Assembly (NCBI RefSeq): GCF_900187615.1
Contig: NZ_FYDO01000037.1
Span: 1 to 57,724 of the forward strand
Source of the DNA: Pseudomonas sp. Irchel s3f7
GTDB taxonomy: Bacteria > Pseudomonadota > Gammaproteobacteria > Pseudomonadales > Pseudomonadaceae
Direction: 5' to 3'
DNA: 57,724 nt
In this document: positions 8,264 through 16,518 of the stretch, one piece after another
How positions within the stretch are numbered: the stretch's first letter is position 1
How the letters are laid out: every line of letters starts with the position of its first letter
Notes under the pieces: model-generated
The model's database searches: none
What the model saw: the letters and a program-made list of their open reading frames with translations, nothing else
Told to the model about the DNA's origin: nothing
Position numbers and translations under genes: made by a program

Positions 8264-8372
8264 TTGGCAGATATGTCATGGCGTTCTAAGACTAAGGTCG
8301 TCTGGAACCTGCCCCGCAGCCGCATAGAGTGGATACCGTTCCAACTTAATCTGTGCTGCGAGGATAAAAACA

Positions 8373-8684
8373 ATGAACGACAGCATTTACCTCTCGATTC
8401 AAAACAGCCCGCGCTTCAAGGAGCTGGTTAGCAAGAGGGAACGATTCGCCTGGATTCTTTCAGCGATCATGCTAGGGCTTTACTCCGGATTCATCCTTTT
8501 GATTGCTTACGGGCCGCATGTACTGGGGGCGAAAATCAGCCCTGAGTCATCGATAACCTGGGGCATTCCGATCGGTGTCGGCCTGATTCTCTCGGCCTTC
8601 ATCCTGACCGGCATCTATGTAAAACGCGCCAACGGCGAGTTCGACGACCTGAACAATGCGATTCTCAAGGAGGCTCAGCAATGA
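8373..8684 (+). CDS. yjcH: DUF485 membrane protein YjcH
   Basis: This is a 103-residue inner-membrane protein with two hydrophobic segments (about 26-48 and 64-84) and a charged tail. The start MNDSIYLSIQNSPRFKELVS and the RFAWILSAIML segment match the DUF485/YjcH family, which is almost always encoded directly before actP. Its stop overlaps the actP start by four bases (ATGA), implying translational coupling. The exact role in acetate uptake is not established. Confidence 0.92.
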   Translation: MNDSIYLSIQNSPRFKELVSKRERFAWILSAIMLGLYSGFILLIAYGPHVLGAKISPESSITWGIPIGVGLILSAFILTGIYVKRANGEFDDLNNAILKEAQQ

Positions 8685-10339
8685 TCCGGCGTCTAATGGC
8701 TCTGTTGAGCATCGCAGCCTTCGCACCGGGCGCCTGGGCGGCTGACGCCCTGACCGGCGCCGTGCAGAAACAACCGCTGAACGTCGCCGCGATCCTTATG
8801 TTCGTGGCGTTCGTCGGCGCAACCTTGTGCATCACTTACTGGGCGTCCAAGAAAAACAACTCGGCCTCTGACTACTACGCCGCTGGCGGCAAGATCACTG
8901 GTTTCCAGAACGGTCTGGCGATTGCCGGTGACTACATGTCGGCAGCATCCTTCCTGGGTATTTCCGCGCTGGTGTTCACCTCCGGCTACGACGGCCTGAT
9001 CTACTCGATCGGCTTCCTGGTGGGCTGGCCGATCATTCTGTTCCTGATCGCCGAGCGCTTGCGTAACCTGGGCAAGTACACCTTTGCCGACGTGGCGTCC
9101 TATCGCCTGGGCCAAACCCAGATTCGCTCGCTGTCCGCGTGCGGCTCGCTGGTGGTGGTGGCGTTCTACCTGATCGCGCAAATGGTGGGTGCCGGCAAGC
9201 TGATTCAGCTGCTGTTCGGTCTCGACTACCACGTTGCAGTGATCCTGGTCGGTATCCTGATGTGCATGTACGTGTTGTTCGGCGGCATGCTGGCGACCAC
9301 CTGGGTGCAGATCATCAAGGCGGTTCTGTTGCTGTCCGGCGCTTCGTTCATGGCGCTGATGGTGATGAAGCACGTCAACTTCGACTTCAACATGCTGTTC
9401 TCCGAAGCGATCAAGGTTCACCCGAAAGCTGAAGCGATCATGAGCCCGGGCGGCCTGGTGAAAGATCCGATCTCGGCGTTCTCCCTCGGTCTGGCCTTGA
9501 TGTTCGGTACCGCTGGCCTGCCACACATCCTGATGCGCTTCTTCACCGTGAGTGACGCTAAAGAAGCTCGCAAGAGCGTGTTGTACGCAACCGGCTTCAT
9601 CGGCTACTTCTACATCCTGACCTTCATCATCGGCTTCGGCGCGATCCTGCTGGTCAGCACCAACCCGGCCTTTAAAGATGCTGCTGGCGCGCTGTTGGGC
9701 GGCAACAACATGGCGGCGGTGCACCTGGCTAACGCGGTAGGCGGCAGTATCTTCCTGGGCTTCATCTCGGCGGTAGCGTTCGCGACCATTCTGGCAGTGG
9801 TTGCCGGTCTGACCCTGGCCGGTGCTTCGGCGGTCTCCCACGACCTGTACGCCAGCGTGATCAAGAAAGGCAAAGCCAACGAGAAGGATGAGATCCGCGT
9901 CTCGAAAATCACCACCATCGCGCTGGCGGTGCTGGCAATTGGTCTGGGTATCCTGTTCGAGAGCCAGAACATTGCGTTCATGGTGGGCCTGGCGTTCTCC
10001 ATTGCGGCGAGCTGCAACTTCCCGGTCCTACTGCTTTCCATGTACTGGAAGAAGCTGACCACCCGCGGTGCGATGATCGGCGGCTGGATGGGCCTGATCA
10101 GTGCTGTAGGCCTGATGGTGCTTGGTCCGACCATCTGGGTGCAGATCCTGCATCACGAGAAGGCTATCTTCCCGTATGAGTACCCGGCGCTGTTCTCGAT
10201 GCTGATTGCCTTTGTCGGGATCTGGTTCTTCTCGATTACTGACAAGTCGACCGCGGCTGACAATGAGCGGGCGCTGTTCTTCCCGCAGTTTGTTCGTTCG
10301 CAGACTGGCCTGGGCGCGAGTGGGGCTGTTTCGCACTAA
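8681..10339 (+). CDS. actP: Cation/acetate symporter ActP
   Basis: This is a 552-residue member of the sodium:solute symporter family, importing acetate and other short carboxylates. An N-terminal signal-like segment (cut after about residue 20, GAWA-AD) is followed by about 13 membrane helices. Typical ActP stretches are seen: SDYYAAGGKITGFQNGLAIA, GDYMSAASFLGISALVF and FGTAGLPHILMRFFTV. It is co-transcribed with yjcH. It ends before a strong terminator. Position next to the citrate synthase region fits acetate feeding the TCA cycle. Confidence 0.96.
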   Translation: MIRRLMALLSIAAFAPGAWAADALTGAVQKQPLNVAAILMFVAFVGATLCITYWASKKNNSASDYYAAGGKITGFQNGLAIAGDYMSAASFLGISALVFTSGYDGLIYSIGFLVGWPIILFLIAERLRNLGKYTFADVASYRLGQTQIRSLSACGSLVVVAFYLIAQMVGAGKLIQLLFGLDYHVAVILVGILMCMYVLFGGMLATTWVQIIKAVLLLSGASFMALMVMKHVNFDFNMLFSEAIKVHPKAEAIMSPGGLVKDPISAFSLGLALMFGTAGLPHILMRFFTVSDAKEARKSVLYATGFIGYFYILTFIIGFGAILLVSTNPAFKDAAGALLGGNNMAAVHLANAVGGSIFLGFISAVAFATILAVVAGLTLAGASAVSHDLYASVIKKGKANEKDEIRVSKITTIALAVLAIGLGILFESQNIAFMVGLAFSIAASCNFPVLLLSMYWKKLTTRGAMIGGWMGLISAVGLMVLGPTIWVQILHHEKAIFPYEYPALFSMLIAFVGIWFFSITDKSTAADNERALFFPQFVRSQTGLGASGAVSH

Positions 10340-10376
10340 GGGTTTGGGTTTGACTGTTTAAGATGTGTTGAATGGA

Positions 10377-10408
10377 ATGCCCCGGTCGAGAGATCGGGGC
10401 ATTTTTTT
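10377..10408 (+). terminator. Intrinsic terminator of yjcH-actP
   Basis: ATGCCCCGGTC and GATCGGGGCAT form the stem, followed by seven T. Confidence 0.9.
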
Positions 10409-10452
10409 ATTGAGCGGTAATCGGCCGGAATTTTTGGATGTTGCCGATTTAC

Positions 10453-10481
10453 TGTAGGAGCTGGCTTGCCAGCGATGGCGG
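10453..10481 (+). repeat. Single REP element
   Basis: GTAGGAGCTGGCTTGCCAGC begins here and ends in GATGGCGG. The same 29 bases recur at 10819-10847. Confidence 0.85.
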
Positions 10482-10818
10482 CCTTCGGGCAGACCTGGTT
10501 CTTGGTTGATTGAGTACATATCCGTTATTCAGGTGACGGCGGCTTATGGTTTCGCCCTTACGGCGAGTCCCTTACGTACGGCCCCTCGCTAAGGCTCGGC
10601 GTTCCTTCGCTCCGGTATTCATCCGGGGGCATTGCCCTCCGGTCGGCTTCGCTTCGACCTACATGCAATGAGCTCGATTGCGTCGAACGGCGCTGTGCGC
10701 CAATCCCCGGATAAACACCTCCACTCAGCCTCCCGAGGGGGCGGGTGGATCAAAAGCGGAAGGCGAGCTAACGCTCGGCCTGATGAGTGGTGAAGAGCGT
10801 GGGTGTACGCTGATCCAT

Positions 10819-10847
10819 TGTAGGAGCTGGCTTGCCAGCGATGGCGG
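10819..10847 (+). repeat. Single REP element inside the composite element
   Basis: Copy of the REP at 10453-10481, located at the inner end of the left arm. Confidence 0.85.
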
Positions 10848-10883
10848 CCTGCCTGCCGGCCTGATTTCGCGGATGTATCACTC

Positions 10884-10963
10884 CGTAGGAGCTGCCGAAG
10901 GCTGCGATCTTAAAAAAACAGAGTCAAAAGATCGCAGCCTCGTTGCACTCGACAGCTCCTACA
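10884..10963. repeat. Inverted repeat of the GTAGGAGCTG...GCTGCGATC class
   Basis: GTAGGAGCTGCCGAAGGCTG with GCGATCTT is mirrored by AAAAGATCGCAGCCTCG and CGACAGCTCCTAC. The central part AAGATCGCAGCC/GGCTGCGATCTT pairs closely. It is a different palindrome class from the REPs, common between Pseudomonas genes. Confidence 0.8.
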
Positions 10964-11307
10964 GGGAGAGCGCGTACACATCAGAACCAGGCCGGCCGGT
11001 AGGCCGCCTCGGGCGCTTTTGCGGTGTACGCCCCCTCGTGAGGCCGAGAGGAGGTTCTGCGCAGTGGGCAAGCCGGCATGGATGCCGGTTTAGCCGCCCC
11101 CGGCCATGGATGGCCGATGGCGGCGGGCCCACGGAGCAGGACCGGAGCGAGGGAATGCCGAGCCGCGGCGAGGCACCGAATGTCAGGGGCAAGAGCCCTT
11201 TGGTTACTTTGGGGCTTTTCCAAAGTGACCCGCCGTAAGGGCGGAACCAATAGCGGCCGTAACCGCAGAAACGGATATGTACACCATCAAAAAGGCGCAC
11301 AAACAAA

Positions 11308-11346
11308 AACGGCCTCCTGCTCTTTATATAAAAAGCAGAGGCCGTT
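11308..11346 (-). terminator. Intrinsic terminator of gltA
   Basis: On the minus strand AACGGCCTC and GAGGCCGTT form a nine-pair stem (with CTGC/GCAG pairing inside), followed by a T-rich run. It lies 37 bases beyond the gltA stop. Confidence 0.88.
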
Positions 11347-11382
11347 CCCGGTGCAACTCAACACGCTACAGCAAGACAGATC

Positions 11383-12672
11383 TTACTTGCGGTCTTCCAG
11401 CTTGGAGATATCACGCGACTCGTAGCCGGTGTACAACTGACGCGGACGGCCAATCTTGTACGGGCTGGAGAGCATTTCTTTCCAGTGGGAGATCCAGCCG
11501 ACGGTCCGCGCCAGGGCGAAGATCACGGTGAACATGCTGGTTGGAATGCCGATCGCCTTGAGGATGATCCCCGAGTAGAAGTCGACGTTCGGGTACAGCG
11601 AACGTTCGATGAAGTACGGGTCGGTCAGGGCGATCTCTTCCAGGCGCATGGCCAGTTCGAGTTGCGGATCGTTCTGGATGCCCAGTTCCTTCAACACTTC
11701 GTCGCAGGTCTTCTTCATCACGGTGGCGCGCGGGTCGCGGTTTTTGTAAACGCGATGACCGAAGCCCATCAGTTTGAACGGATCGTTCTTGTCCTTGGCC
11801 TTGGCGATGAACTTGTCGATGTTCGAAACATCGCCGATTTCATCGAGCATGGTCAGTACGGCTTCGTTGGCACCGCCGTGGGCAGGGCCCCACAGTGCAG
11901 CGATACCGGCGGCGATACAGGCGAACGGGTTGGCACCCGAAGAGCCAGCCAGACGGACGGTGGAGGTCGAAGCGTTCTGCTCGTGGTCGGCGTGGAGGAT
12001 GAAGATCCGGTCCATGGCCTTGGCGAGTACCGGGCTGATCGGTTTGATCTCGCACGGGGTGTTGAACATCATGTGCAGGAAGTTTTCCGCGTACGACAGG
12101 TCGTTGCGCGGGTACATCATGGGTTGGCCCATGGAGTACTTGTAAACCATCGCTGCCAGGGTAGGCATCTTGGCAACCAGGCGGATCGCGGAAATTTCGC
12201 GATGCTGCGGGTTATTGATGTCCAGGGAGTCGTGGTAGAAGGCCGAGAGGGCGCCAACTACGCCGCACATGACGGCCATCGGGTGGGCGTCGCGACGGAA
12301 GCCGTTGAAGAAGGTCTTCAGCTGCTCGTGAACCATGGTGTGGTTCTTCACGGTGCTGACGAACTGGGCCTTCTGTTCTGCGGTCGGCAGTTCGCCATTG
12401 AGCAGCAGGTAGCAGGTTTCCAGATAGTCCGACTTTTCAGCCAGCTGTTCGATCGGGTAGCCGCGGTGCAGCAGAATGCCGTTGTCACCATCAATATAGG
12501 TGATCTTCGACTCGCACGAAGCGGTCGACATGAAACCTGGGTCAAAGGTGAAGCGGCCCGTGGCCGTCAGACCCCGAACATCGATAACATCGGGACCAAC
12601 GGTGCCGGTTAAAATGGGCAGCTCGACGGGGGCTGCGCCCTCGATGATCAACTGCGCTTTTTTGTCAGCCAT
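11383..12672 (-). CDS. gltA: Citrate synthase (type II)
   Basis: This 429-residue enzyme condenses acetyl-CoA and oxaloacetate to citrate, the entry step of the TCA cycle. Catalytic residues are visible: His265 (GPAHGGANEAVL), His306 (GFGHRVYKNRDPRA) and Asp364 (PNVDFYSG). The length and the N-terminal beta domain (residues 1-50) indicate the hexameric, NADH-sensitive type II form of Gram-negative bacteria. The gene faces away from sdhC across a 364-base region, the usual Pseudomonas arrangement. Confidence 0.98.
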   Translation of the reverse strand: MADKKAQLIIEGAAPVELPILTGTVGPDVIDVRGLTATGRFTFDPGFMSTASCESKITYIDGDNGILLHRGYPIEQLAEKSDYLETCYLLLNGELPTAEQKAQFVSTVKNHTMVHEQLKTFFNGFRRDAHPMAVMCGVVGALSAFYHDSLDINNPQHREISAIRLVAKMPTLAAMVYKYSMGQPMMYPRNDLSYAENFLHMMFNTPCEIKPISPVLAKAMDRIFILHADHEQNASTSTVRLAGSSGANPFACIAAGIAALWGPAHGGANEAVLTMLDEIGDVSNIDKFIAKAKDKNDPFKLMGFGHRVYKNRDPRATVMKKTCDEVLKELGIQNDPQLELAMRLEEIALTDPYFIERSLYPNVDFYSGIILKAIGIPTSMFTVIFALARTVGWISHWKEMLSSPYKIGRPRQLYTGYESRDISKLEDRK

Positions 12673-13036
12673 GTGGCCTCCTATTTATGCTTGAAATCAT
12701 CAGACAGACCCCCCACGCAGGGCCCGCACCACTATAGTGAGATAAATTCGAATGTCAATTTGCCTAAAGTCTTGCTCCCAAAGGCTTTAACCAGACATTT
12801 TTCTCGAAATTGGCTGCCATTTACGCCTTTTATGTCAGTTGCGCAATCAGCTGTTTGGGTTAGGTGATTGCGTTGTCATTAGTAGCCTAACTGTCTATAC
12901 TCGGCCACCGACCGCCAAGGGCTTTTGGGCTTGCTTTCATTGGGGGTCGCATCCCTGGGTGGTGGTTACCTGACCAGTGCACTCCCCAACAACTTTGCCC
13001 TGATTGTTAGGGGCTCTTCAGTGTGAAAAAAAAGCC
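12673..13036. promoter_or_regulatory. Divergent gltA / sdhC promoter region
   Basis: This 364-base gap contains an AT-rich stretch (about 12728-12880) and no credible gene. It must contain the promoters of gltA (leftward) and of the sdh-suc operon (rightward). I cannot assign specific regulator sites by eye. Confidence 0.6.
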
Positions 13037-13411
13037 GTGAAAAGCCAACGACCTGTAAACCTAGACCTAAGGACCATCAAACTCCCAGTCACTGCTTACA
13101 CGTCCATCCTTCACCGAATCTCCGGTGTCATCCTCTTCGTGTGCCTTGCCATCATGCTTTATGCATTGGACAAGTCGCTGAGCTCCGAGGAAGGCTTCGG
13201 TCAGGTGAAAGCGTGTCTGACCAGTCCGCTAGCCAAGCTAGTGACATGGGGCATCCTGTCCGCTCTGCTTTATCACTTGGTAGCCGGTGTGCGCCACTTG
13301 ATCATGGACATGGGCATCGGTGAGACGCTGGAAGGCGGCAAACTGGGCTCGAAAATCGTTATCGCCGTTTCCGTGGTGGTAATCGTTCTGGCAGGAGTTT
13401 GGATATGGTAA
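13037..13411 (+). CDS. sdhC: Succinate dehydrogenase cytochrome b556 subunit
   Basis: This is a 124-residue membrane anchor subunit of complex II, which helps bind haem b and quinone. The sequence RPVNLDLRTIKLPVTAYTSI followed by LHRISGVILF is the SdhC signature, with the quinone-site Ser and Arg in SILHRISG. The haem-ligand type His occurs in YHLVAGVRHLIMD. Three membrane helices are evident. I prefer the GTG start at 13037 (VKSQRPVNL); an in-frame ATG at 13004 would add 11 residues that do not look like the family. The end overlaps sdhD by 7 bases. Confidence 0.93.
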   Translation: MKSQRPVNLDLRTIKLPVTAYTSILHRISGVILFVCLAIMLYALDKSLSSEEGFGQVKACLTSPLAKLVTWGILSALLYHLVAGVRHLIMDMGIGETLEGGKLGSKIVIAVSVVVIVLAGVWIW

Positions 13412-13773
13412 CTAACGTCACGAACCTCTCGCGTTCGGGCCTCTATGACTGGATGGCGCAACGTGTGTCTGCGGTCGTTCTCGCGGCTTACTTCATCTTC
13501 CTGATCGGATACATCGCGGCCAACCCTGGCATCGATTACGCCCAGTGGCATGAACTGTTCGCCCACAACGGGATGCGTATCTTCAGCCTCCTGGCCCTTG
13601 TTGCCCTCGGCGCTCACGCCTGGGTCGGCATGTGGACCATCGCGACCGACTACCTGACGCCAATGGCGTTCGGCAAGTCCGCGACGGCTATACGTTTCCT
13701 TTTCCAGGCAGTCTGCGGCGTTGCGATGTTCGCTTACTTCGTCTGGGGCGTGCAGATTCTCTGGGGTATCTGA
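13405..13773 (+). CDS. sdhD: Succinate dehydrogenase hydrophobic membrane anchor subunit
   Basis: This 122-residue protein has three membrane helices and is the second anchor of complex II. RSGLYDWMAQRVSAVVLAAY at the N-terminus and GAHAWVGMWTIATDYL (containing the probable haem-ligand His and the quinone-site Asp-Tyr pair) match SdhD. An AGGAG ribosome site inside the end of sdhC serves the ATG at 13405. Confidence 0.94.
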   Translation: MVTNVTNLSRSGLYDWMAQRVSAVVLAAYFIFLIGYIAANPGIDYAQWHELFAHNGMRIFSLLALVALGAHAWVGMWTIATDYLTPMAFGKSATAIRFLFQAVCGVAMFAYFVWGVQILWGI

Positions 13774-13776
13774 TTC

Positions 13777-15549
13777 ATGGCTAACATTCCAACGATTTCT
13801 TTCGACGCCATCATTATTGGTGGTGGCGGTGCCGGCATGCGCGCAGCGCTGCAACTGGCACAGGGTGGTCACAAGACTGCCGTGATCACCAAGGTTTTCC
13901 CGACCCGTTCGCACACTGTTTCCGCCCAGGGCGGCATCACCTGTGCCATCGCGTCCGCTGACCCGAACGATGACTGGCGCTGGCACATGTACGATACCGT
14001 CAAGGGTTCCGACTACATCGGTGACCAGGACGCTATCGAATACATGTGTCAGGAAGGCCCGGCTGCCGTTTACGAGCTGGACCACATGGGTATGCCGTTC
14101 TCGCGTACCGAGCAAGGTCGTATCTACCAGCGTCCATTCGGCGGTCAGTCCAAGGACTACGGTAAAGGCGGCCAGGCTGCGCGTACTTGCGCTGCGTCCG
14201 ACCGTACCGGTCACGCTCTGCTGCACACCCTTTATCAGGGCAACCTGAAAGCCGGTACCGTGTTCCTGAACGAGTACTACGCTGTCGATCTGGTGAAGAA
14301 CAGCGAAGGCGAGTTCGTCGGCGTGATCGCCATCTGCATCGAAACCGGCGAAACCACCTACATCCGTGCCAAGGCCACCGTACTGGCTACCGGCGGTGCA
14401 GGTCGTATCTACGCTTCGACCACCAACGCCCTGATCAACACCGGTGACGGCGTTGGTATGGCGCTGCGTGCCGGCGTCCCAGTGCAAGACATCGAAATGT
14501 GGCAGTTCCACCCGACCGGCATCGCCGGCGCTGGTGTACTGGTTACCGAAGGTTGCCGTGGTGAAGGTGGATACCTGATCAACAAGCACGGCGAGCGTTT
14601 CATGGAGCGTTATGCTCCGAACGCGAAAGACCTTGCCGGTCGTGACGTTGTTGCTCGCTCGATGGTTAAAGAAATCATCGCCGGCAACGGTTGCGGTCCG
14701 AATGGCGACCACGTAATGCTCAAGCTCGACCACCTGGGCGAGGAAGTGCTGCACAGCCGTCTGCCAGGCATCTGCGAACTGTCGAAGACTTTCGCACACG
14801 TTGACCCGGTTGTTGCTCCGGTTCCGGTTGTTCCGACCTGCCACTATATGATGGGCGGCGTTGCCACCAACATTCATGGTCAGGCGATCACCCAGAACGG
14901 CGAAGGCGTCGACGAAATCATCCCTGGCCTGTTCGCAGTGGGTGAAGTGGCTTGCGTATCGGTTCACGGTGCCAACCGTCTGGGCGGCAACTCGCTGCTC
15001 GACCTGGTGGTATTCGGCCGCGCTGCCGGCCTGCACCTGGAAAAAGCACTGACCGACGGCATCGAATACGACGACGCTACCGAAGCCGATATCGAAGCTG
15101 CCCTGTCGCGCTTGAACGCTCTGAACAGCCGTACCGAAGGCGAAGACGTGGCAACCCTGCGTCGCGAGCTGCAAAACTGCATGCAGAACTACTTCGGTGT
15201 ATTCCGTACTGGCGAATACATGCAGAAGGGTATTGCCCAGCTGGCGGACCTGCGCAAGCGCATCGCCAACGTCAAGATCAACGATAAGTCGCAGGCGTTC
15301 AACACTGCACGTATCGAAGCACTTGAGCTGCAGAACCTGCTGGAAGTAGCCGAAGCTACCGCCATCGCTGCCGAAGTACGTAAAGAGTCCCGCGGCGCTC
15401 ACGCCCGTGAAGACTTCGAAGATCGTGACGATGAAAACTGGCTGTGCCACACCCTGTACTTCCCGGGTGACAAGCGCGTGACCAAGCGTGCCGTGAACTT
15501 CTCGCCGAAGACTGTTCCGACTTTTGAACCTAAGATTCGGACTTATTAA
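13777..15549 (+). CDS. sdhA: Succinate dehydrogenase flavoprotein subunit
   Basis: This 590-residue catalytic subunit oxidises succinate to fumarate. It has the FAD-binding motif GGGGAGMRAAL (about 15-25), the covalent FAD attachment His46 in SHTVSAQGG, substrate-site residues in HPTGI and the catalytic Arg region RLGGNSLLDL. The ending FEPKIRTY is typical. It begins 4 bases after sdhD stops. The length is normal and the frame intact. Confidence 0.98.
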   Translation: MANIPTISFDAIIIGGGGAGMRAALQLAQGGHKTAVITKVFPTRSHTVSAQGGITCAIASADPNDDWRWHMYDTVKGSDYIGDQDAIEYMCQEGPAAVYELDHMGMPFSRTEQGRIYQRPFGGQSKDYGKGGQAARTCAASDRTGHALLHTLYQGNLKAGTVFLNEYYAVDLVKNSEGEFVGVIAICIETGETTYIRAKATVLATGGAGRIYASTTNALINTGDGVGMALRAGVPVQDIEMWQFHPTGIAGAGVLVTEGCRGEGGYLINKHGERFMERYAPNAKDLAGRDVVARSMVKEIIAGNGCGPNGDHVMLKLDHLGEEVLHSRLPGICELSKTFAHVDPVVAPVPVVPTCHYMMGGVATNIHGQAITQNGEGVDEIIPGLFAVGEVACVSVHGANRLGGNSLLDLVVFGRAAGLHLEKALTDGIEYDDATEADIEAALSRLNALNSRTEGEDVATLRRELQNCMQNYFGVFRTGEYMQKGIAQLADLRKRIANVKINDKSQAFNTARIEALELQNLLEVAEATAIAAEVRKESRGAHAREDFEDRDDENWLCHTLYFPGDKRVTKRAVNFSPKTVPTFEPKIRTY

Positions 15550-15560
15550 GGGTGGCCGCC

Positions 15561-16265
15561 ATGTTGCAAGTCAGCGTTTATCGTTACAACCCTGATCAGG
15601 ACGCCGCGCCGTTCATGCAGGAATTCCAGGTTGATACCGGTGGTAAAGACCTGATGGTGCTGGACGTGCTGGCCCTGATCAAAGAGCAGGACGAAGGTTT
15701 CTCCTATCGTCGCTCTTGCCGTGAAGGCGTTTGCGGTTCCGACGGCATGAACATCAACGGCAAGAACGGCCTGGCCTGCGTCACGCCGCTGTCTGCTGTC
15801 GTAAAAGGTAACAAGTTGATCGTTCGTCCTCTGCCAGGTTTGCCGGTTATCCGTGACCTGGTCGTCGATATGAGCATCTTCTACAAGCAATACGAGAAGG
15901 TTAAGCCATACCTGCAGAACGACACGCCGGCTCCGGCCATCGAGCGTCTGCAGTCCCCTGAAGAGCGTGAAAAGCTCGACGGTCTGTACGAGTGCATCCT
16001 GTGCGCTTGCTGCTCGACCTCTTGCCCGTCCTTCTGGTGGAACCCGGACAAATTCCTGGGTCCAGCTGCTCTGCTGCAAGCGTATCGCTTCCTGGCAGAC
16101 AGCCGTGACACCAAGACGTCCGAGCGTCTGGCTTCGCTGGATGACCCGTTCAGCGTATTCCGCTGCCGCGGGATCATGAACTGCGTCAACGTATGTCCGA
16201 AAGGCCTGAACCCGACTAAGGCCATCGGTCACATCCGTAACATGTTGCTGTCTAGCGGCGTGTGA
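15561..16265 (+). CDS. sdhB: Succinate dehydrogenase iron-sulfur subunit
   Basis: This 234-residue subunit passes electrons from FAD to quinone. It carries the [2Fe-2S] motif CREGVCGSDGMNINGKNGL followed by AC. The [4Fe-4S]/[3Fe-4S] motifs are in CILCACCSTSCPSFWW and CRGIMNCVNVCPKGLNP. I chose the ATG at 15561 (MLQVSVYRYNP), the family's usual start, over the in-frame start at 15552. Confidence 0.97.
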   Translation: MLQVSVYRYNPDQDAAPFMQEFQVDTGGKDLMVLDVLALIKEQDEGFSYRRSCREGVCGSDGMNINGKNGLACVTPLSAVVKGNKLIVRPLPGLPVIRDLVVDMSIFYKQYEKVKPYLQNDTPAPAIERLQSPEEREKLDGLYECILCACCSTSCPSFWWNPDKFLGPAALLQAYRFLADSRDTKTSERLASLDDPFSVFRCRGIMNCVNVCPKGLNPTKAIGHIRNMLLSSGV

Positions 16266-16297
16266 TTCAGCTGCTGTATCCGTTGTACCCGTAGATG

Positions 16298-16332
16298 CTA
16301 CGGCGCAGGCTTCAACCGGCGCCGTAGTTTTA
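16298..16332 (+). terminator. Terminator-like hairpin between sdhB and sucA
   Basis: CTACGGCGC and GCGCCGTAG form a nine-pair stem with a short loop, followed by TTTTAA. It stands in the 253-base gap inside the sdh-suc block, so it could end or weaken transcription from sdh into suc. Confidence 0.65.
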
Positions 16333-16518
16333 ACCTGAGCAGCAGCTTAAAAGGCTGCAGCTCTTATTTTGAAGAAATGAGACAAGCAGGGGCATCCGGG
16401 CTGGTACCCGGACTATCAGTGTGATCCTAGTGGCTTGTTTTGGTCGCTGCATTCGGACTTCTGCAAGTTTGCTCGGTGTCGACACCGGTGGTGTTCCCCT
16501 AACCGAGGGTGACCAAGC

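Larger units (their letters stand above)
10514..11282. repeat. 769-bp composite element with 56-bp imperfect terminal inverted repeats
   Basis: The left end (10514-10569) and the right end (11227-11282) are imperfect reverse complements, both with GTACATATCCGTT outermost and a shared CGCCCTTACGGCG block. Similarity continues inward: CTCGGCGTTCCTTCGCTCCG on the left matches CTCGGCATTCCCTCGCTCCG on the complementary right arm. Further in, GAGGGGGCG, then a CAAAAGCG block and a GTGTACGC block appear in the same order, each arm ending at a GTAGGAGCTG REP start. So two diverged copies of one repeat (about 310 bases each) stand in inverted orientation around REP sequences. No credible gene lies inside. 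Confidence 0.8.

Noticed and set aside
10678..11238. 186-codon ORF (and antisense ORFs at 10959-11306) in the actP-gltA gap
   Set aside because: They run through REP and inverted-repeat sequence, have no ribosome site and read as repeat translation. They are common false genes in Pseudomonas annotation.
13273..15450. Antisense open frame of 725 codons opposite sdhD and sdhA
   Set aside because: Same codon-bias shadow; the sense genes are complete and unmistakable.
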